From NCBI GenBank assembly GCA_031282525.1, contig JAITDN010000004.1, positions 57,424 to 121,423 on the forward strand: a stretch of 64,000 nt of DNA. The letters are read 5' to 3'. Origin of the DNA: Candidatus Endomicrobiellum basalitermitum (GTDB lineage: Bacteria > Elusimicrobiota > Endomicrobiia > Endomicrobiales > Endomicrobiaceae). Shown one piece after another: positions 55,848 to 64,000 of this stretch. The position numbers and the translations under genes were made by a program. Each line of letters begins with the position of its first letter. Position 1 is the stretch's first letter. The notes under the pieces were generated by a model that was not told the DNA's origin, ran no database searches, and saw only the letters and a list, made by a program, of their open reading frames with translations.

Positions 55848-56841
55848 TAAGTTTCTCTTTTAAAATATCGCTTATCAGTTTGATTGAATCATCTATTCCA
55901 GTCTTGATTATGCAACCTGCAGCATTTTTATGTCCACCCCCACCAAATTTGCGCATAACTTCTAAAACATTAAAATTTTTCACAGAACGACAACTAATTT
56001 TTGTATTTTTTTTATCTATTTCTCTAAAAAGACATCCAATTTTTACGTCTTTTATTTTTAAAGTATAATTTATTATACCATCTGTATTGAGGTTCTTTGA
56101 ACCGATTTTTTTAAACATATTTTTTCTTAAAACAATATAAGAAACATAATTATTAAAAATTGTTTTTATTCCATAAAGAGCCAATCCATGCAACTTTAAA
56201 GTATTAACAGAATTATCCTCATAAATCTTTTTATAAATATCATTTACATTTATACCAAACCTCATAAGCCTAGCACAAGCGATATGTGAATTAGCTGTAG
56301 TATTTATTTGTTGAAAACAACCTGTATCACTTAATATGCCAGCGTAAAGATTTTCCGCTTCATTTCTTGTAAGCTTAATTTTCATATATTCTAAAATATT
56401 TAGTATAAGCTCTGCAGTTGAAGCTGAAGAAGGAACAACATAATTTATATTCCCAAAGTTTGTATACATAAGATGGTGATCTATATTAATTATTTTTTTC
56501 ACTTGTCTAGGAGTAATTATATCACCCATTCTAGAAAAATCAATTGACTCTAAGATTATTGCGCAATCAAATACATCACTTTTTTTTGCTGTCTTTTTTA
56601 TTTTATCAGCACCTTTGAGAAACTTTAAAAAATCAGGTACTTTATCGGAGCAATAAACACAAACTTTTTTGCCAAACCTTCTCAAAACAGAAGCAAGAGC
56701 CAAGGCTGAACCCAAACTATCTCCATCAGGTTTCATATGACCAGCAATAAAAAATGTTTCTGAACGCTTAATTATTTTAGATATTTCAGAAATTTTTCTT
56801 AAATCTGACGAATCAATCTTTACTTTTTCATTAATTTTCAT
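55831..56841 (-). CDS. nrnA: DHH family phosphoesterase (NrnA-like nanoRNase / pAp phosphatase)
   Basis: A 336-residue DHH-DHHA1 protein. The metal sites are AGHMKPDGDSLGSALAL near residue 34 and the DHH signature IINIDHHLMYTNF near residue 115. The substrate-binding C-terminal domain ends with GGGGHKNAAGCI near residue 312. The family degrades 2-5 nt RNAs and dephosphorylates pAp. It is between rbfA and truB, where NrnA is often found. Overlap with truB suggests coupling. Confidence 0.93.
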   Translation of the reverse strand: MKINEKVKIDSSDLRKISEISKIIKRSETFFIAGHMKPDGDSLGSALALASVLRRFGKKVCVYCSDKVPDFLKFLKGADKIKKTAKKSDVFDCAIILESIDFSRMGDIITPRQVKKIINIDHHLMYTNFGNINYVVPSSASTAELILNILEYMKIKLTRNEAENLYAGILSDTGCFQQINTTANSHIACARLMRFGINVNDIYKKIYEDNSVNTLKLHGLALYGIKTIFNNYVSYIVLRKNMFKKIGSKNLNTDGIINYTLKIKDVKIGCLFREIDKKNTKISCRSVKNFNVLEVMRKFGGGGHKNAAGCIIKTGIDDSIKLISDILKEKLNDDNL

Positions 56842-56895
56842 TTATCAAGTAATAAAAATTTATCTCTAAATTTAATACTTTGTATACTACTTTAT

Positions 56896-57249
56896 CTAGT
56901 TTTTCTCTTCCTCTATCTTTCTAAGGAGATCAAATATCTTTGAGGCATTTTCATTAGTGTTATCGTAAACAAAAGATATTGCAGGAGTACGTCTTAAATT
57001 TAAACGCAAAGCTAATTGGTACCTTACATTTTTTGTATTTTTTTTCAAAATATCATCTATCTTTTTTTTATCTTCTTTTGCATCGAGCACTGAGTAATAA
57101 ATCTTACAGCTTAACAAATCATCTGTAAGTTTAACGTTCGTAATTGTAACAAGTTTTGTATCTAAATTTCTCATTTTTCTTACAATCTCAGCTACAATTT
57201 GATGTATAAGTTCACCAACTCTCACAGATCTCTTATATAATAAAGGCAT
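56896..57249 (-). CDS. rbfA: Ribosome-binding factor A
   Basis: A 117-residue RbfA that helps mature the 30S subunit and 16S 5' end. A single KH-like fold is expected; the start RVGELIHQIVAEIVRKM near residue 10 and LRRTPAISFVYD near residue 88 are typical. It follows infB after 164 AT-rich bases. Normal length. Confidence 0.94.
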   Translation of the reverse strand: MPLLYKRSVRVGELIHQIVAEIVRKMRNLDTKLVTITNVKLTDDLLSCKIYYSVLDAKEDKKKIDDILKKNTKNVRYQLALRLNLRRTPAISFVYDNTNENASKIFDLLRKIEEEKN

Positions 57250-57413
57250 AATAGTTAATCCTCTAATATTTACACATCGTATGTAAAAATCTATTTTTCT
57301 TTAAAATTAAACATAAATATTCTATCATGACAAAATTTCAAAACTAATAATTTCAGAACAACAATCCATTAATCAATTCCAATACCTTCTAATCTTTAAT
57401 AAAATTAAGTATA

Positions 57414-59720
57414 TCAATTATCATCTAATTTTCTTGTAACTTTTTCTATAGTATAATTCTCAATTATATCTCCTTGCTTTACATCAGAAAAATTTTCAAG
57501 ACCAATCCCACATTCATAACCTTTTTCAACTTCCTTTATATCATCCTTAAATCTCTTTAACGAAGAAATATTTCCTTCAAAAATAATGATGTTATCTCTT
57601 AAAACTCTTACTCTTGTACCTCTTTGTATTTTTCCGTCGATAACAAAACACCCCAAAATTGTTCCATAACTTGATAATTTAAATACTTGCCTCACAATAG
57701 CTTTCCCCAATACCTTTTCTTTTATGTAAGGGTCAAGCAAACCCTCCATAGCGGCTTTGACATCCGCAATCAAATCATAAATAACCCTATAAACATTCAT
57801 ACTTACTCTCTCAATTTCTATAAGTTTCTCAACTGCAACATCAGGACGTAAGTTAAATCCAATTATCAAAGCATCTGAAGCAACCGCTAAAGTAACATCT
57901 GACTCTGTAATTGCACCTGCACCCTTATGTATTATTTTTAAACTTATTTCAGGGGTTGAAAGTCTTTCTAAAGCATCAACTAAAGCACCTAAAGAACCTT
58001 GAACATCTGCTTTTAATATTACTCGCAAGTCTTTTGCTTGTCTTAGATTTATATCAGCAAGAGATAAATGATGTCTTGGCTTTAAAGAAATTTCTTTGAT
58101 TTTTTCTTTCCTTAATTGCACAATTTGTCTTGCTTGTGACTCATGACCAACTACAACAAACTCATCACCTACTTGAGGTGGTTTATTTACACCTAAAATT
58201 TCAACAGGAGTGCTAGGTGACACTCCAGTAAGTCTCTTCCCGTGTTCATCACTCATGGCTCTTACCTTACCATAAGTGGTTCCTATAACCAAATTATCAC
58301 CAATTTTTAAAGTCCCATCTTGAACTAAAAGTGTCACAACCGTTCCTTTGCGTGAATCAAGCTTAGCTTCTATAACTACACCTTTAGCATCTTTACTAGG
58401 ATTTGCCTTGAGTTCCATCATTTCAGCTTTTAGTAATATCATTTCAAGTAACAAATCAATGTTAATTTTTTGCTTTGCAGAAATATCAATCATTATTGTA
58501 TCACCACCCCACTCTTCAGGAACCAAACCATAATTACTTAAATCCTTGCGTATTCTTTGAGAATCTGAAACAGGTAAATCTATTTTATTTATTGCAACTA
58601 TAACAGGTACATTTGCAGCTTTTGAAAGATTTATAACTTCAACAGTTTGTGGCATTACGCCGTCACTTGCAGAAACTACAAGCACAACTATATCAGTGAC
58701 TTGTGTTCCCCTGGAACGCATTGCTGTAAAAATCTCATGACCTGGAGTATCTAAGAATACAACATCCTTCCCATTAGGACCCTTAACTTTATAGGCTCCT
58801 ATATGTTGCGTAATTCCACCATACTCACTAGCTACAACATTACTACTTCTTATTGTATCAAGCAAAGAAGTTTTACCATGATTAACATGTCCCATAATCG
58901 TAACAACAGGAGGACGTGACTTTAATTTTGAAAGATCTTCTTTTCCAGCATTAATTTTTTTTTCTTCAGAATAAATTGATGCAAGTTTTGCATCATAGCC
59001 AAACTCTCCGGCTAAAAGGATAGCTATATCAGTATCAAGTCTTTGGTTTATTGTAGCAAGACTTCCTAATGAAAGAAGTTTTTTTAAAACATCCCCAGCT
59101 TTAAGTTTCATTTTATCAGCAAGCTCTTTCACAGTTATTAATTCATTTATTAAAATTGTTTCTATGTACTTACTCTTATTAGTCTCAGACTTAAATTCTG
59201 TAGATTTCTTTTGAGTTACCCCTTGCTCTTCCTGTTTCTTAACAGACTGCTCTAAACCTACAAGCTCTTGATCTGCTAATAACTTAGATTTTTGTTCTTC
59301 AATCAATAGCGTACTAGAAGAAAGAAATAAATCATCCTTAACTATGGGAATTCGCTGCAATTTTGCTACCACGGATATTTCTTTCAATTTCTCTTTTTTT
59401 ACAAAACTTTCTGAATCGTATTTTTCTACAACATTTTTCTCATTATCAGTTTTTAAAATCTTTTTTCTTCTTGAAACACTTTTTTTTATAGATTCATTCT
59501 TAGGAGAATAAGATTTTTTAACTTTTGCCTTAACTTTAACAGATTTTGTCTTAACTTTCACATTCGCTTTTCCAGTAACAGATTTTGCTTTAGTCCTTTT
59601 TTTAGTAACTGAAATAGTAACTTTTTTAGATTTTCTCTTAGCACCTGACAAAGATTTTTTCTTTATAATTTTTTTCTCAGAATCTTTCATTTTATTAATT
59701 TGTTTTAATGACATAAACAC
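57414..59720 (-). CDS. infB: Translation initiation factor IF-2
   Basis: A 768-residue IF-2 that brings fMet-tRNA to the 30S subunit. The first 110 residues are almost all Lys, Ser and Thr, likely disordered. The G1 loop is [12 protein letters not shown] near residue 283, where the usual Asp is Asn. G3 is LDTPGHEIF near 328 and G4 is AINKIDLP near 382. C-terminal domains follow to residue 768. It comes after nusA and before rbfA. Asn in G1 is tolerated in some IF-2 proteins; loss of function is not implied. Confidence 0.96.
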   Translation of the reverse strand: MFMSLKQINKMKDSEKKIIKKKSLSGAKRKSKKVTISVTKKRTKAKSVTGKANVKVKTKSVKVKAKVKKSYSPKNESIKKSVSRRKKILKTDNEKNVVEKYDSESFVKKEKLKEISVVAKLQRIPIVKDDLFLSSSTLLIEEQKSKLLADQELVGLEQSVKKQEEQGVTQKKSTEFKSETNKSKYIETILINELITVKELADKMKLKAGDVLKKLLSLGSLATINQRLDTDIAILLAGEFGYDAKLASIYSEEKKINAGKEDLSKLKSRPPVVTIMGHVNHGKTSLLDTIRSSNVVASEYGGITQHIGAYKVKGPNGKDVVFLDTPGHEIFTAMRSRGTQVTDIVVLVVSASDGVMPQTVEVINLSKAANVPVIVAINKIDLPVSDSQRIRKDLSNYGLVPEEWGGDTIMIDISAKQKINIDLLLEMILLKAEMMELKANPSKDAKGVVIEAKLDSRKGTVVTLLVQDGTLKIGDNLVIGTTYGKVRAMSDEHGKRLTGVSPSTPVEILGVNKPPQVGDEFVVVGHESQARQIVQLRKEKIKEISLKPRHHLSLADINLRQAKDLRVILKADVQGSLGALVDALERLSTPEISLKIIHKGAGAITESDVTLAVASDALIIGFNLRPDVAVEKLIEIERVSMNVYRVIYDLIADVKAAMEGLLDPYIKEKVLGKAIVRQVFKLSSYGTILGCFVIDGKIQRGTRVRVLRDNIIIFEGNISSLKRFKDDIKEVEKGYECGIGLENFSDVKQGDIIENYTIEKVTRKLDDN

Positions 59721-59822
59721 TCCACTTATCTTTTAAATACCCTTTACTATTTTCAATATTTTTTTATGTTCTGAAATCTGAACTAAAACTAAGTAATAAA
59801 TCATTAAAATTTAAATCATGTT

Positions 59823-60911
59823 TTAATTAAGCATCTCCACTTCTTTAGTTTTCTCGCAACTTCCCTGCACTTTTTGGCTCTCCGATTTTACATCGATATG
59901 CCAACCAGTAAGTTTTGCAGCAAGTCTCACATTATTTCCATTTTTACCAATAGCTAAAGACAACATGTCATCGGCTATTAAAACTTCTGCTTTCTTGTCA
60001 TCATCGGAAACAACAGCTACAGAAATAACCTTTGCAGGAGATAATGAACTGGCTATATATTTTATAGGATCTACAGAATAAGATACTAAATCAATCCTTT
60101 CTCCTCTTAACTCATCAATTATAGGCTTAACTCGCGCACCTTTTATACCTACACATGCACCCACAGGATCCACTTTAGGATTGTGAGATAATACAGTTAT
60201 TTTTGTCCTAAGACCAGCCTCTCTTACTACATTTACTATCTCTACGATTTTTTCATAAATTTCAGGAACTTCAAGTTCAAAAAGTCTTCTTACAAACTGA
60301 GAACTTGCCCTTGATAAAACAATTCCTGAACCTTTAGCATTTCTTTCAACTTTCAAAACAACAGCTTTTATATGTTGCCCAATACTAAATCTTTCTTTAA
60401 TAACCTGCTCACTTACAGGAAGTATAGCTTCGGTTTTACCCAAATCAACCACGATATTATTCCCATCTGTTATTCGATATATAACACCGTTTACAATTTG
60501 TCCAATCTTTTTTTTCATCTCAACAAACAATAAATCCTTTTCAGACTCTCTTATCTTCTGAACTATGATCTGTCTTGCTATTTGTGCGGCAATACGCGCA
60601 AAATCTTGAGGATTAAGAGGTATTTTCACTTCACAACCAACACATGTATTCTGCTCATTTTTTTTTGCGTCTTGAACACTAATCTCCAATAACGGATTTA
60701 CAACATTTTCAACAACAATTTTTATTATATTTGTGACCACTTCTCCAGTATCTAGATCGATTTTAGCTTCGACATTAGCGTTCTTTCCAACATGTTTCTT
60801 ATAAGCTGAAACAAGTGCACTTTCTATAGTCATTAAAATATCTTCTTTTTTTAATTTCTTATCTTTTTCAATCTGTTCAAGAGCTATTAAAATTTCACCC
60901 TTTTCCGCCAT
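59823..60911 (-). CDS. nusA: Transcription termination/antitermination factor NusA
   Basis: A 362-residue NusA with the N-terminal RNA-polymerase domain (about 1-125), an S1 domain (VNGVIYRITDGNNIVVDLG near 135-155) and two KH domains (PVGACVGIKGARVKPI near 250, LAIGKNGNNVRLAAKLT near 325). It lacks the C-terminal acidic repeats of the longer E. coli protein. The first codon overlaps the end of rimP by 17 bases, a standard coupling. Confidence 0.96.
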   Translation of the reverse strand: MAEKGEILIALEQIEKDKKLKKEDILMTIESALVSAYKKHVGKNANVEAKIDLDTGEVVTNIIKIVVENVVNPLLEISVQDAKKNEQNTCVGCEVKIPLNPQDFARIAAQIARQIIVQKIRESEKDLLFVEMKKKIGQIVNGVIYRITDGNNIVVDLGKTEAILPVSEQVIKERFSIGQHIKAVVLKVERNAKGSGIVLSRASSQFVRRLFELEVPEIYEKIVEIVNVVREAGLRTKITVLSHNPKVDPVGACVGIKGARVKPIIDELRGERIDLVSYSVDPIKYIASSLSPAKVISVAVVSDDDKKAEVLIADDMLSLAIGKNGNNVRLAAKLTGWHIDVKSESQKVQGSCEKTKEVEMLN

Positions 60912-61386
60912 TCAATCCTCCATATTCAATATCATCTGTTACCACATTTGCTCTCTTTATATCTGAAAACCTTATTTCTAAAATTTCATCATTAAAATCA
61001 TTTATCCTTACCTTACCATGCACAAAACCTAAAAGAATGCCTAAGAAATCTCTTCGATTATTTATAGGAAATAAAGTTTGAATTCTAATCTTATTTCCTA
61101 TAAAATGCTTAAAGTCTTCCTCTTTATTTAAAACTCTATTAGGTCCCGGAGATGAAACTTCTAAAAAATATGGATTTGTAAATACATTATTTTTATCTAA
61201 AAAAGAACTGAAAATGTGACTAACATTTTCACAATCATCTATAGTCACACCATCACTCTTATCAATAAAAATTCTTAAGATCCAATTACTATTTTCTGTA
61301 ATATGCTGCACATCAATTATTTCAATTTTTTCTTTTTCCGCAATTGGTGTCAGTAAATTCTTTATCTCCTCTACTCTACCTCTCAT
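60895..61386 (-). CDS. rimP: Ribosome maturation factor RimP
   Basis: A 163-residue RimP needed for 30S maturation. WILRIFIDKSDGVTIDDC near residue 30 and LEVSSPGPNRVL near residue 80 are family patterns. The in-frame TTG at 61389 directly precedes the ATG at 61386, and the ATG is preferred. The AAGGG before it is the only ribosome-site candidate and lies in the tail of a terminator hairpin. First gene of rimP-nusA-infB. Confidence 0.92.
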   Translation of the reverse strand: MRGRVEEIKNLLTPIAEKEKIEIIDVQHITENSNWILRIFIDKSDGVTIDDCENVSHIFSSFLDKNNVFTNPYFLEVSSPGPNRVLNKEEDFKHFIGNKIRIQTLFPINNRRDFLGILLGFVHGKVRINDFNDEILEIRFSDIKRANVVTDDIEYGGLNGGKG

Positions 61387-61400
61387 CAAAATAACCCTTT

Positions 61401-61434
61401 AAAAAAAGCGGAAGGCGACTTAAGCCACCTTCCG
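61401..61434 (-). terminator. Strong rho-independent terminator after rplA
   Basis: On the minus strand CGGAAGGTGGC (61434-61424) pairs with GTCGCCTTCCG (61419-61409) through a TTAA loop, with two G-U pairs, and is followed by seven Ts (61407-61401). It ends only 15 bases before the rimP ATG. It is the clearest terminator in the window and would end the tuf-to-rplA transcript, so rimP needs read-through or its own promoter in the few bases around the hairpin. Confidence 0.88.
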
Positions 61435-61468
61435 AATTATGATAGATTTTTCTAAAACAATCATATTA

Positions 61469-62146
61469 TTATATCTTACTCATAACAAATATCCCGGGTC
61501 CCATAGTTGATGAAATAGAAATACTTTTTATGTATTGTCCTTTTGAACTCACAGGTTTTGCTTTTACGATAGTTTCTAATAAAGTTTTTATATTAATCAC
61601 AAGTTTTTCTTCTTCAAAGGATATTTTTCCTACCGGAATATGAACTATTCCAAAAGAATCATTCTTATACTCCAATCTTCCATTTTTAAGTTCTATAACT
61701 GTTTTAGCAATTTCAAACGTCACAGTACCCGATTTTGGACTTGGCATAATACCCTTAGGACCTAAAATCTTTGCAACTTTACTTAAATCTTTCATAACAT
61801 CAGGCGTCGCAACTAAAACGTCAAAATCAATATCACCTTTTGATATGTCATCAATTAAATCATCATAACCAACGATATCAGCGCCTGCTGTTTCAGCCTC
61901 TTTATGTTTTTCACCTTTTGCTAAAACTGCAACTTTTCTTATTCTACCAATACCATATGGAAGAGATAATGTCCCTCTTAATAATTGATCACCTTTTTTA
62001 GGATCAATTCCCAATTTAATATGAGCCTCAACAGTTTCATCAAACTTTGTTTTTGACACTTTTTTTAGCAAAGTTACAGCTTCCGTCAAAATATAAGTTC
62101 TGCTTTTATCAATTAATTTTTCTGCCTCTATTAATCTTTTACCCAT
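61469..62146 (-). CDS. rplA: Large-subunit ribosomal protein uL1
   Basis: A 225-residue L1 that forms the mobile stalk near the E site. TVEAHIKLGIDPKKGDQLLRG near residue 38 is diagnostic, with AKILGPKGIMPSPKSGTV near residue 125. It follows rplK after 48 bases. The usual next genes rplJ, rplL, rpoB and rpoC are not here; a terminator and rimP follow. Full length. Confidence 0.97.
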   Translation of the reverse strand: MGKRLIEAEKLIDKSRTYILTEAVTLLKKVSKTKFDETVEAHIKLGIDPKKGDQLLRGTLSLPYGIGRIRKVAVLAKGEKHKEAETAGADIVGYDDLIDDISKGDIDFDVLVATPDVMKDLSKVAKILGPKGIMPSPKSGTVTFEIAKTVIELKNGRLEYKNDSFGIVHIPVGKISFEEEKLVINIKTLLETIVKAKPVSSKGQYIKSISISSTMGPGIFVMSKI

Positions 62147-62194
62147 TTATTTTCCTTTTATATAGTACACACATGCTAAAAACTTCTAAACTTT

Positions 62195-62629
62195 TTACTT
62201 AATTACATCAACACCCATACTTCTTGCAGTCCCCTCAACCATAAGCTCAGCTGAATTTAAATCTCCATTAGTATTTAAATCTGGTAATTTTTGTTTGGCT
62301 ATTTCTTTCACCTGTACTTTAGTAATTTTTCCTACTTTATCCCTATTAGGAATCGCAGAAGCTTTAGCGATGCCAACAACTTTTTTAATTAAAGCCGAAA
62401 CAGGAGGCATTTTTGTTATGAACGTAAATGATCTATCTTCAAATACAGTTATAACCACAGGTATTATCATACCTTGCTCCATCTTCTTTGTACTTTCATT
62501 GAACTGCTTGCAAAAATTTATAATATTTACGCCTTGTTGTCCTAAAGCAGGACCTACTGGTGGAGCAGGATTTGCCCCTCCTGCGGGAATTTGTAATTTA
62601 ATCACTGCCTTTACTTTTTTAGGGGCCAT
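62195..62629 (-). CDS. rplK: Large-subunit ribosomal protein uL11
   Basis: A 144-residue L11 with [19 protein letters not shown] near residue 11 and [13 protein letters not shown] near 33, both hallmark stretches, and C-terminal SMGVDVIK. It binds the GTPase-associated rRNA with L10/L12. It lies between nusG and rplA. Complete. Confidence 0.97.
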   Translation of the reverse strand: MAPKKVKAVIKLQIPAGGANPAPPVGPALGQQGVNIINFCKQFNESTKKMEQGMIIPVVITVFEDRSFTFITKMPPVSALIKKVVGIAKASAIPNRDKVGKITKVQVKEIAKQKLPDLNTNGDLNSAELMVEGTARSMGVDVIK

Positions 62630-62718
62630 TTCTTACTCCTGTACTTGTGTTTGTTTTATAAATACTATAACTCAATCTCAATCAACATTAAATTAAGATA
62701 GAACTTTGGTGTTATTTA

Positions 62719-63249
62719 TTACACTTTTTCAACTTGTAAAAAATCAAGTTCTACTGGTGTAGGTCTTCCAAATATGGTCACCATAACTCTAATTTTACCT
62801 CTTTCCTGATTAACTTCATCAACAATACCAACAAAATGTTTAAATGGACCTTCAATAATACGAACACCCTCCTCCCTTTCAAACGATACTGCCGGTCTAG
62901 GTTTGGAAACATTCGGGTTGGCAATTAGATTAAGCAGACTTTCAACCTCACTTTGAGCCATTGGAATAGGTTTAACATCACCTAAAAAACCTGTAACCCC
63001 AGCTGTGTTTCTAATAAGCCAATAAGTCATATTGTTCATAGTCATTTCAATAAAAATGTAACCAGGATAAAATTTCCTTTTCTTTACTATCTTCTTATTC
63101 TGTTTTATTTCAACTACTTCTTCAGTAGGAATTAATATCTGAGAAATAGTATCTTGGATACTTAAATTTGCAACAGTCATTTCCAAACTTTTTTTCACTT
63201 TATCTTCATGCCCTGAATAAGTGTGAACAACATACCATTGGTTTATCAT
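62719..63249 (-). CDS. nusG: Transcription antitermination factor NusG
   Basis: A 176-residue NusG with the N-terminal NGN domain (YVVHTYSGHEDKVKKSL near residue 6) and the C-terminal KOW domain (EEGVRIIEGPFKHFVGIVDEV near 126-146). It links RNA polymerase, Rho and the ribosome. The secE gene precedes it in the standard order secE-nusG-rplK-rplA. Confidence 0.97.
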   Translation of the reverse strand: MINQWYVVHTYSGHEDKVKKSLEMTVANLSIQDTISQILIPTEEVVEIKQNKKIVKKRKFYPGYIFIEMTMNNMTYWLIRNTAGVTGFLGDVKPIPMAQSEVESLLNLIANPNVSKPRPAVSFEREEGVRIIEGPFKHFVGIVDEVNQERGKIRVMVTIFGRPTPVELDFLQVEKV

Positions 63250-63313
63250 TTTTACTCCAACTTAATAACTATTTATATTCAATTTATAATTTAATTTTAC
63301 ATTATCATCATAA

Positions 63314-63502
63314 TTATAATATAGTACGCATAACTGTACTTAAAATTAAATCCACAATATTGATGAAGATAGACACGACAATAATAAATATATTTATTAT
63401 TATCGTAGTTCCTATAACTTCCTTCTTCCCAAGCCATGTAACCTTAGTAAGTTCATAATATGCATCTTTTAAGAATTGTATAAATACTTTAATAAAATTC
63501 AC
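63314..63502 (-). CDS. secE: Preprotein translocase subunit SecE
   Basis: A 62-residue single-helix SecE. The amphipathic part FIQFLKDAYYELTKVTWLGK (about residues 7-26) precedes a transmembrane helix from about residue 30 to 55. It clamps SecY in the inner membrane. Its place between tRNA-Trp and nusG is the textbook one. Confidence 0.94.
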   Translation of the reverse strand: MNFIKVFIQFLKDAYYELTKVTWLGKKEVIGTTIIINIFIIVVSIFINIVDLILSTVMRTIL

Positions 63503-63538
63503 ACCTTATGCCTTTATATTACATATATCCAAAAAAAA

Positions 63539-63609
63539 CAGGGGCAGAAGGACTTGAACCCTCAAAATTGGTTTTGGAGACCAACAGTTTACCGTTAGCT
63601 TATGCCCCT
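63539..63609 (-). tRNA. tRNA-Trp (anticodon CCA)
   Basis: A 71-base tRNA. Acceptor AGGGGCA pairs with TGCCCCT; the anticodon loop is CTCCAAA (CCA); the T arm is GGTTCAAGTCC and the discriminator G is at 63539. The D stem has one mismatch. CCA is not encoded. Lies between rpmG and secE, a common site for tRNA-Trp. Confidence 0.95.
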
Positions 63610-63620
63610 ACTCTTATTAA

Positions 63621-63773
63621 TTATTTTGTTTCTTTATGATCAGTACTCTTTCCACAATTTTTACAAAATTTCTTCAAAGCAAGTTTTCCTTCCTGTTTCT
63701 TACTTCTATGAAAATAATAGTTTCTATTTTTACATACATTACACGCTATAGTCACAGTAAATCTTTCAGTCAT
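63621..63773 (-). CDS. rpmG: Large-subunit ribosomal protein bL33
   Basis: A 50-residue L33, with CNVC at residues 11-14 and CKNC at 37-40 forming a zinc ribbon, and NRNYYFHRSKKQ in between. The start ATG at 63773 follows an upstream GGAG. It lies between tuf and tRNA-Trp, as in many bacteria. Confidence 0.95.
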   Translation of the reverse strand: MTERFTVTIACNVCKNRNYYFHRSKKQEGKLALKKFCKNCGKSTDHKETK

Positions 63774-63918
63774 CCTAGTTTAATTCTCCGATTTCATTTT
63801 TTATTTATACATTTTTGTTGAAGTTTTTGACTTACAAAACATAACAAACAGAATTTATTTCTTTCAATAAGATTCAACAATATCCCAGAAAAAAAATTTT
63901 ACTCAAACAATACTTTAA

Positions 63919-64000
63919 TCAATCTAATATATCAGTAACTATGCCTGAGCCGACTGTTTTTCCACCTTCCCTAATCGCAAACCTTAACTGCTTCTCCATT
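63919..64000 (-). CDS. tuf: Elongation factor Tu, C-terminal end (cut by window)
   Basis: The visible 26 codons end in TGA at 63919. FAIREGGKTVGSGIVTD is the unmistakable EF-Tu C-terminus. The rest lies beyond base 64000. It is the first gene seen of the tuf-rpmG-tRNA-Trp-secE-nusG-rplK-rplA unit. No strong terminator follows. Confidence 0.93.
   Translation of the reverse strand, partial: MEKQLRFAIREGGKTVGSGIVTDILD

Noticed and set aside
57414..59720. Possible inactivation of IF-2 because of Asn in the G1 loop
   Set aside because: The gene is full length and all other GTPase motifs are intact; the change is conservative.
1..64000. CRISPR arrays, insertion sequences, prophage or toxin-antitoxin modules
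   Set aside because: No regularly spaced repeats, transposase-like proteins, integrases or paired small toxin genes were found on either strand.

Overview
The window is a strongly AT-rich stretch of bacterial chromosome from an anaerobic, fermentative, diderm (LPS-bearing) organism. The outer membrane is shown by a lipid A pathway (lpxA, lpxB, an LpxC-FabZ fusion, lpxD, lpxI), BamA, LptD, an MsbA-type flippase and arabinose-5-phosphate isomerase. Anaerobic metabolism is shown by acetate kinase, a ferredoxin-dependent 2-oxoacid oxidoreductase, class I [4Fe-4S] fumarase and an acyl-CoA dehydrogenase paired with an electron-transfer flavoprotein that carries ferredoxin domains. Dense operons, long gene-poor AT-rich gaps and at least two decayed genes suggest a genome under reduction. 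The combination resembles Elusimicrobiota/Endomicrobium-type termite-gut symbionts, but that is an inference from gene content and not a database result.

Layout, mostly minus strand. 1-9.5 kb: a fatty-acid operon running rpmF-plsX-fabH-fabD-fabG-acpP-fabF-rnc, followed by acyl-CoA dehydrogenase, etfB and etfA (etfA cut by the window edge). 9.9-13.7 kb: ackA, an isocitrate dehydrogenase pseudogene, a prepilin peptidase with a missing loop, coaD. 13.7-19.4 kb: tRNA-Ser, lptD, folC, accD, kdsD. 19.8-24.2 kb: compact histidine cluster hisD-B-H-A-F-I. 24.2-30.7 kb: MsbA-like ABC exporter, MATE transporter, a plus-strand gene of unknown function, recG. 30.7-40.8 kb: rpmB, then a lipid A / outer-membrane cluster (bamA-lpxD-lpxC/fabZ-lpxA-lpxI-aminotransferase-oxidoreductase-lpxB). 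40.9-44.5 kb: coaX, two-subunit fumarase, malic enzyme. 44.9-49.1 kb, plus strand: tadA, tmRNA, tRNA-Gln and 2-oxoacid:ferredoxin oxidoreductase, with a broken uracil-DNA-glycosylase-family gene on the other strand. 49-57 kb: macromolecular synthesis genes rbfA-nrnA-truB-ribF-hit-rpsU-nif3-dnaG-rpoD. 57-64 kb: rimP-nusA-infB, and upstream tuf-rpmG-tRNA-Trp-secE-nusG-rplK-rplA with a strong terminator between the two blocks.

How the genes fit together: 2-oxoacid oxidation would reduce ferredoxin, acetate kinase would yield ATP, and malic enzyme plus fumarase interconvert pyruvate, malate and fumarate, while isocitrate dehydrogenase is dead, so the oxidative TCA branch appears interrupted here. 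The fatty-acid block supplies acyl-ACP to the lipid A enzymes. The most interesting inference is that an aminotransferase/oxidoreductase pair between lpxA/lpxI and lpxB makes a 3-amino sugar nucleotide, giving an all-amide lipid A. No CRISPR array, insertion sequence, prophage or clearly novel defence system was seen.
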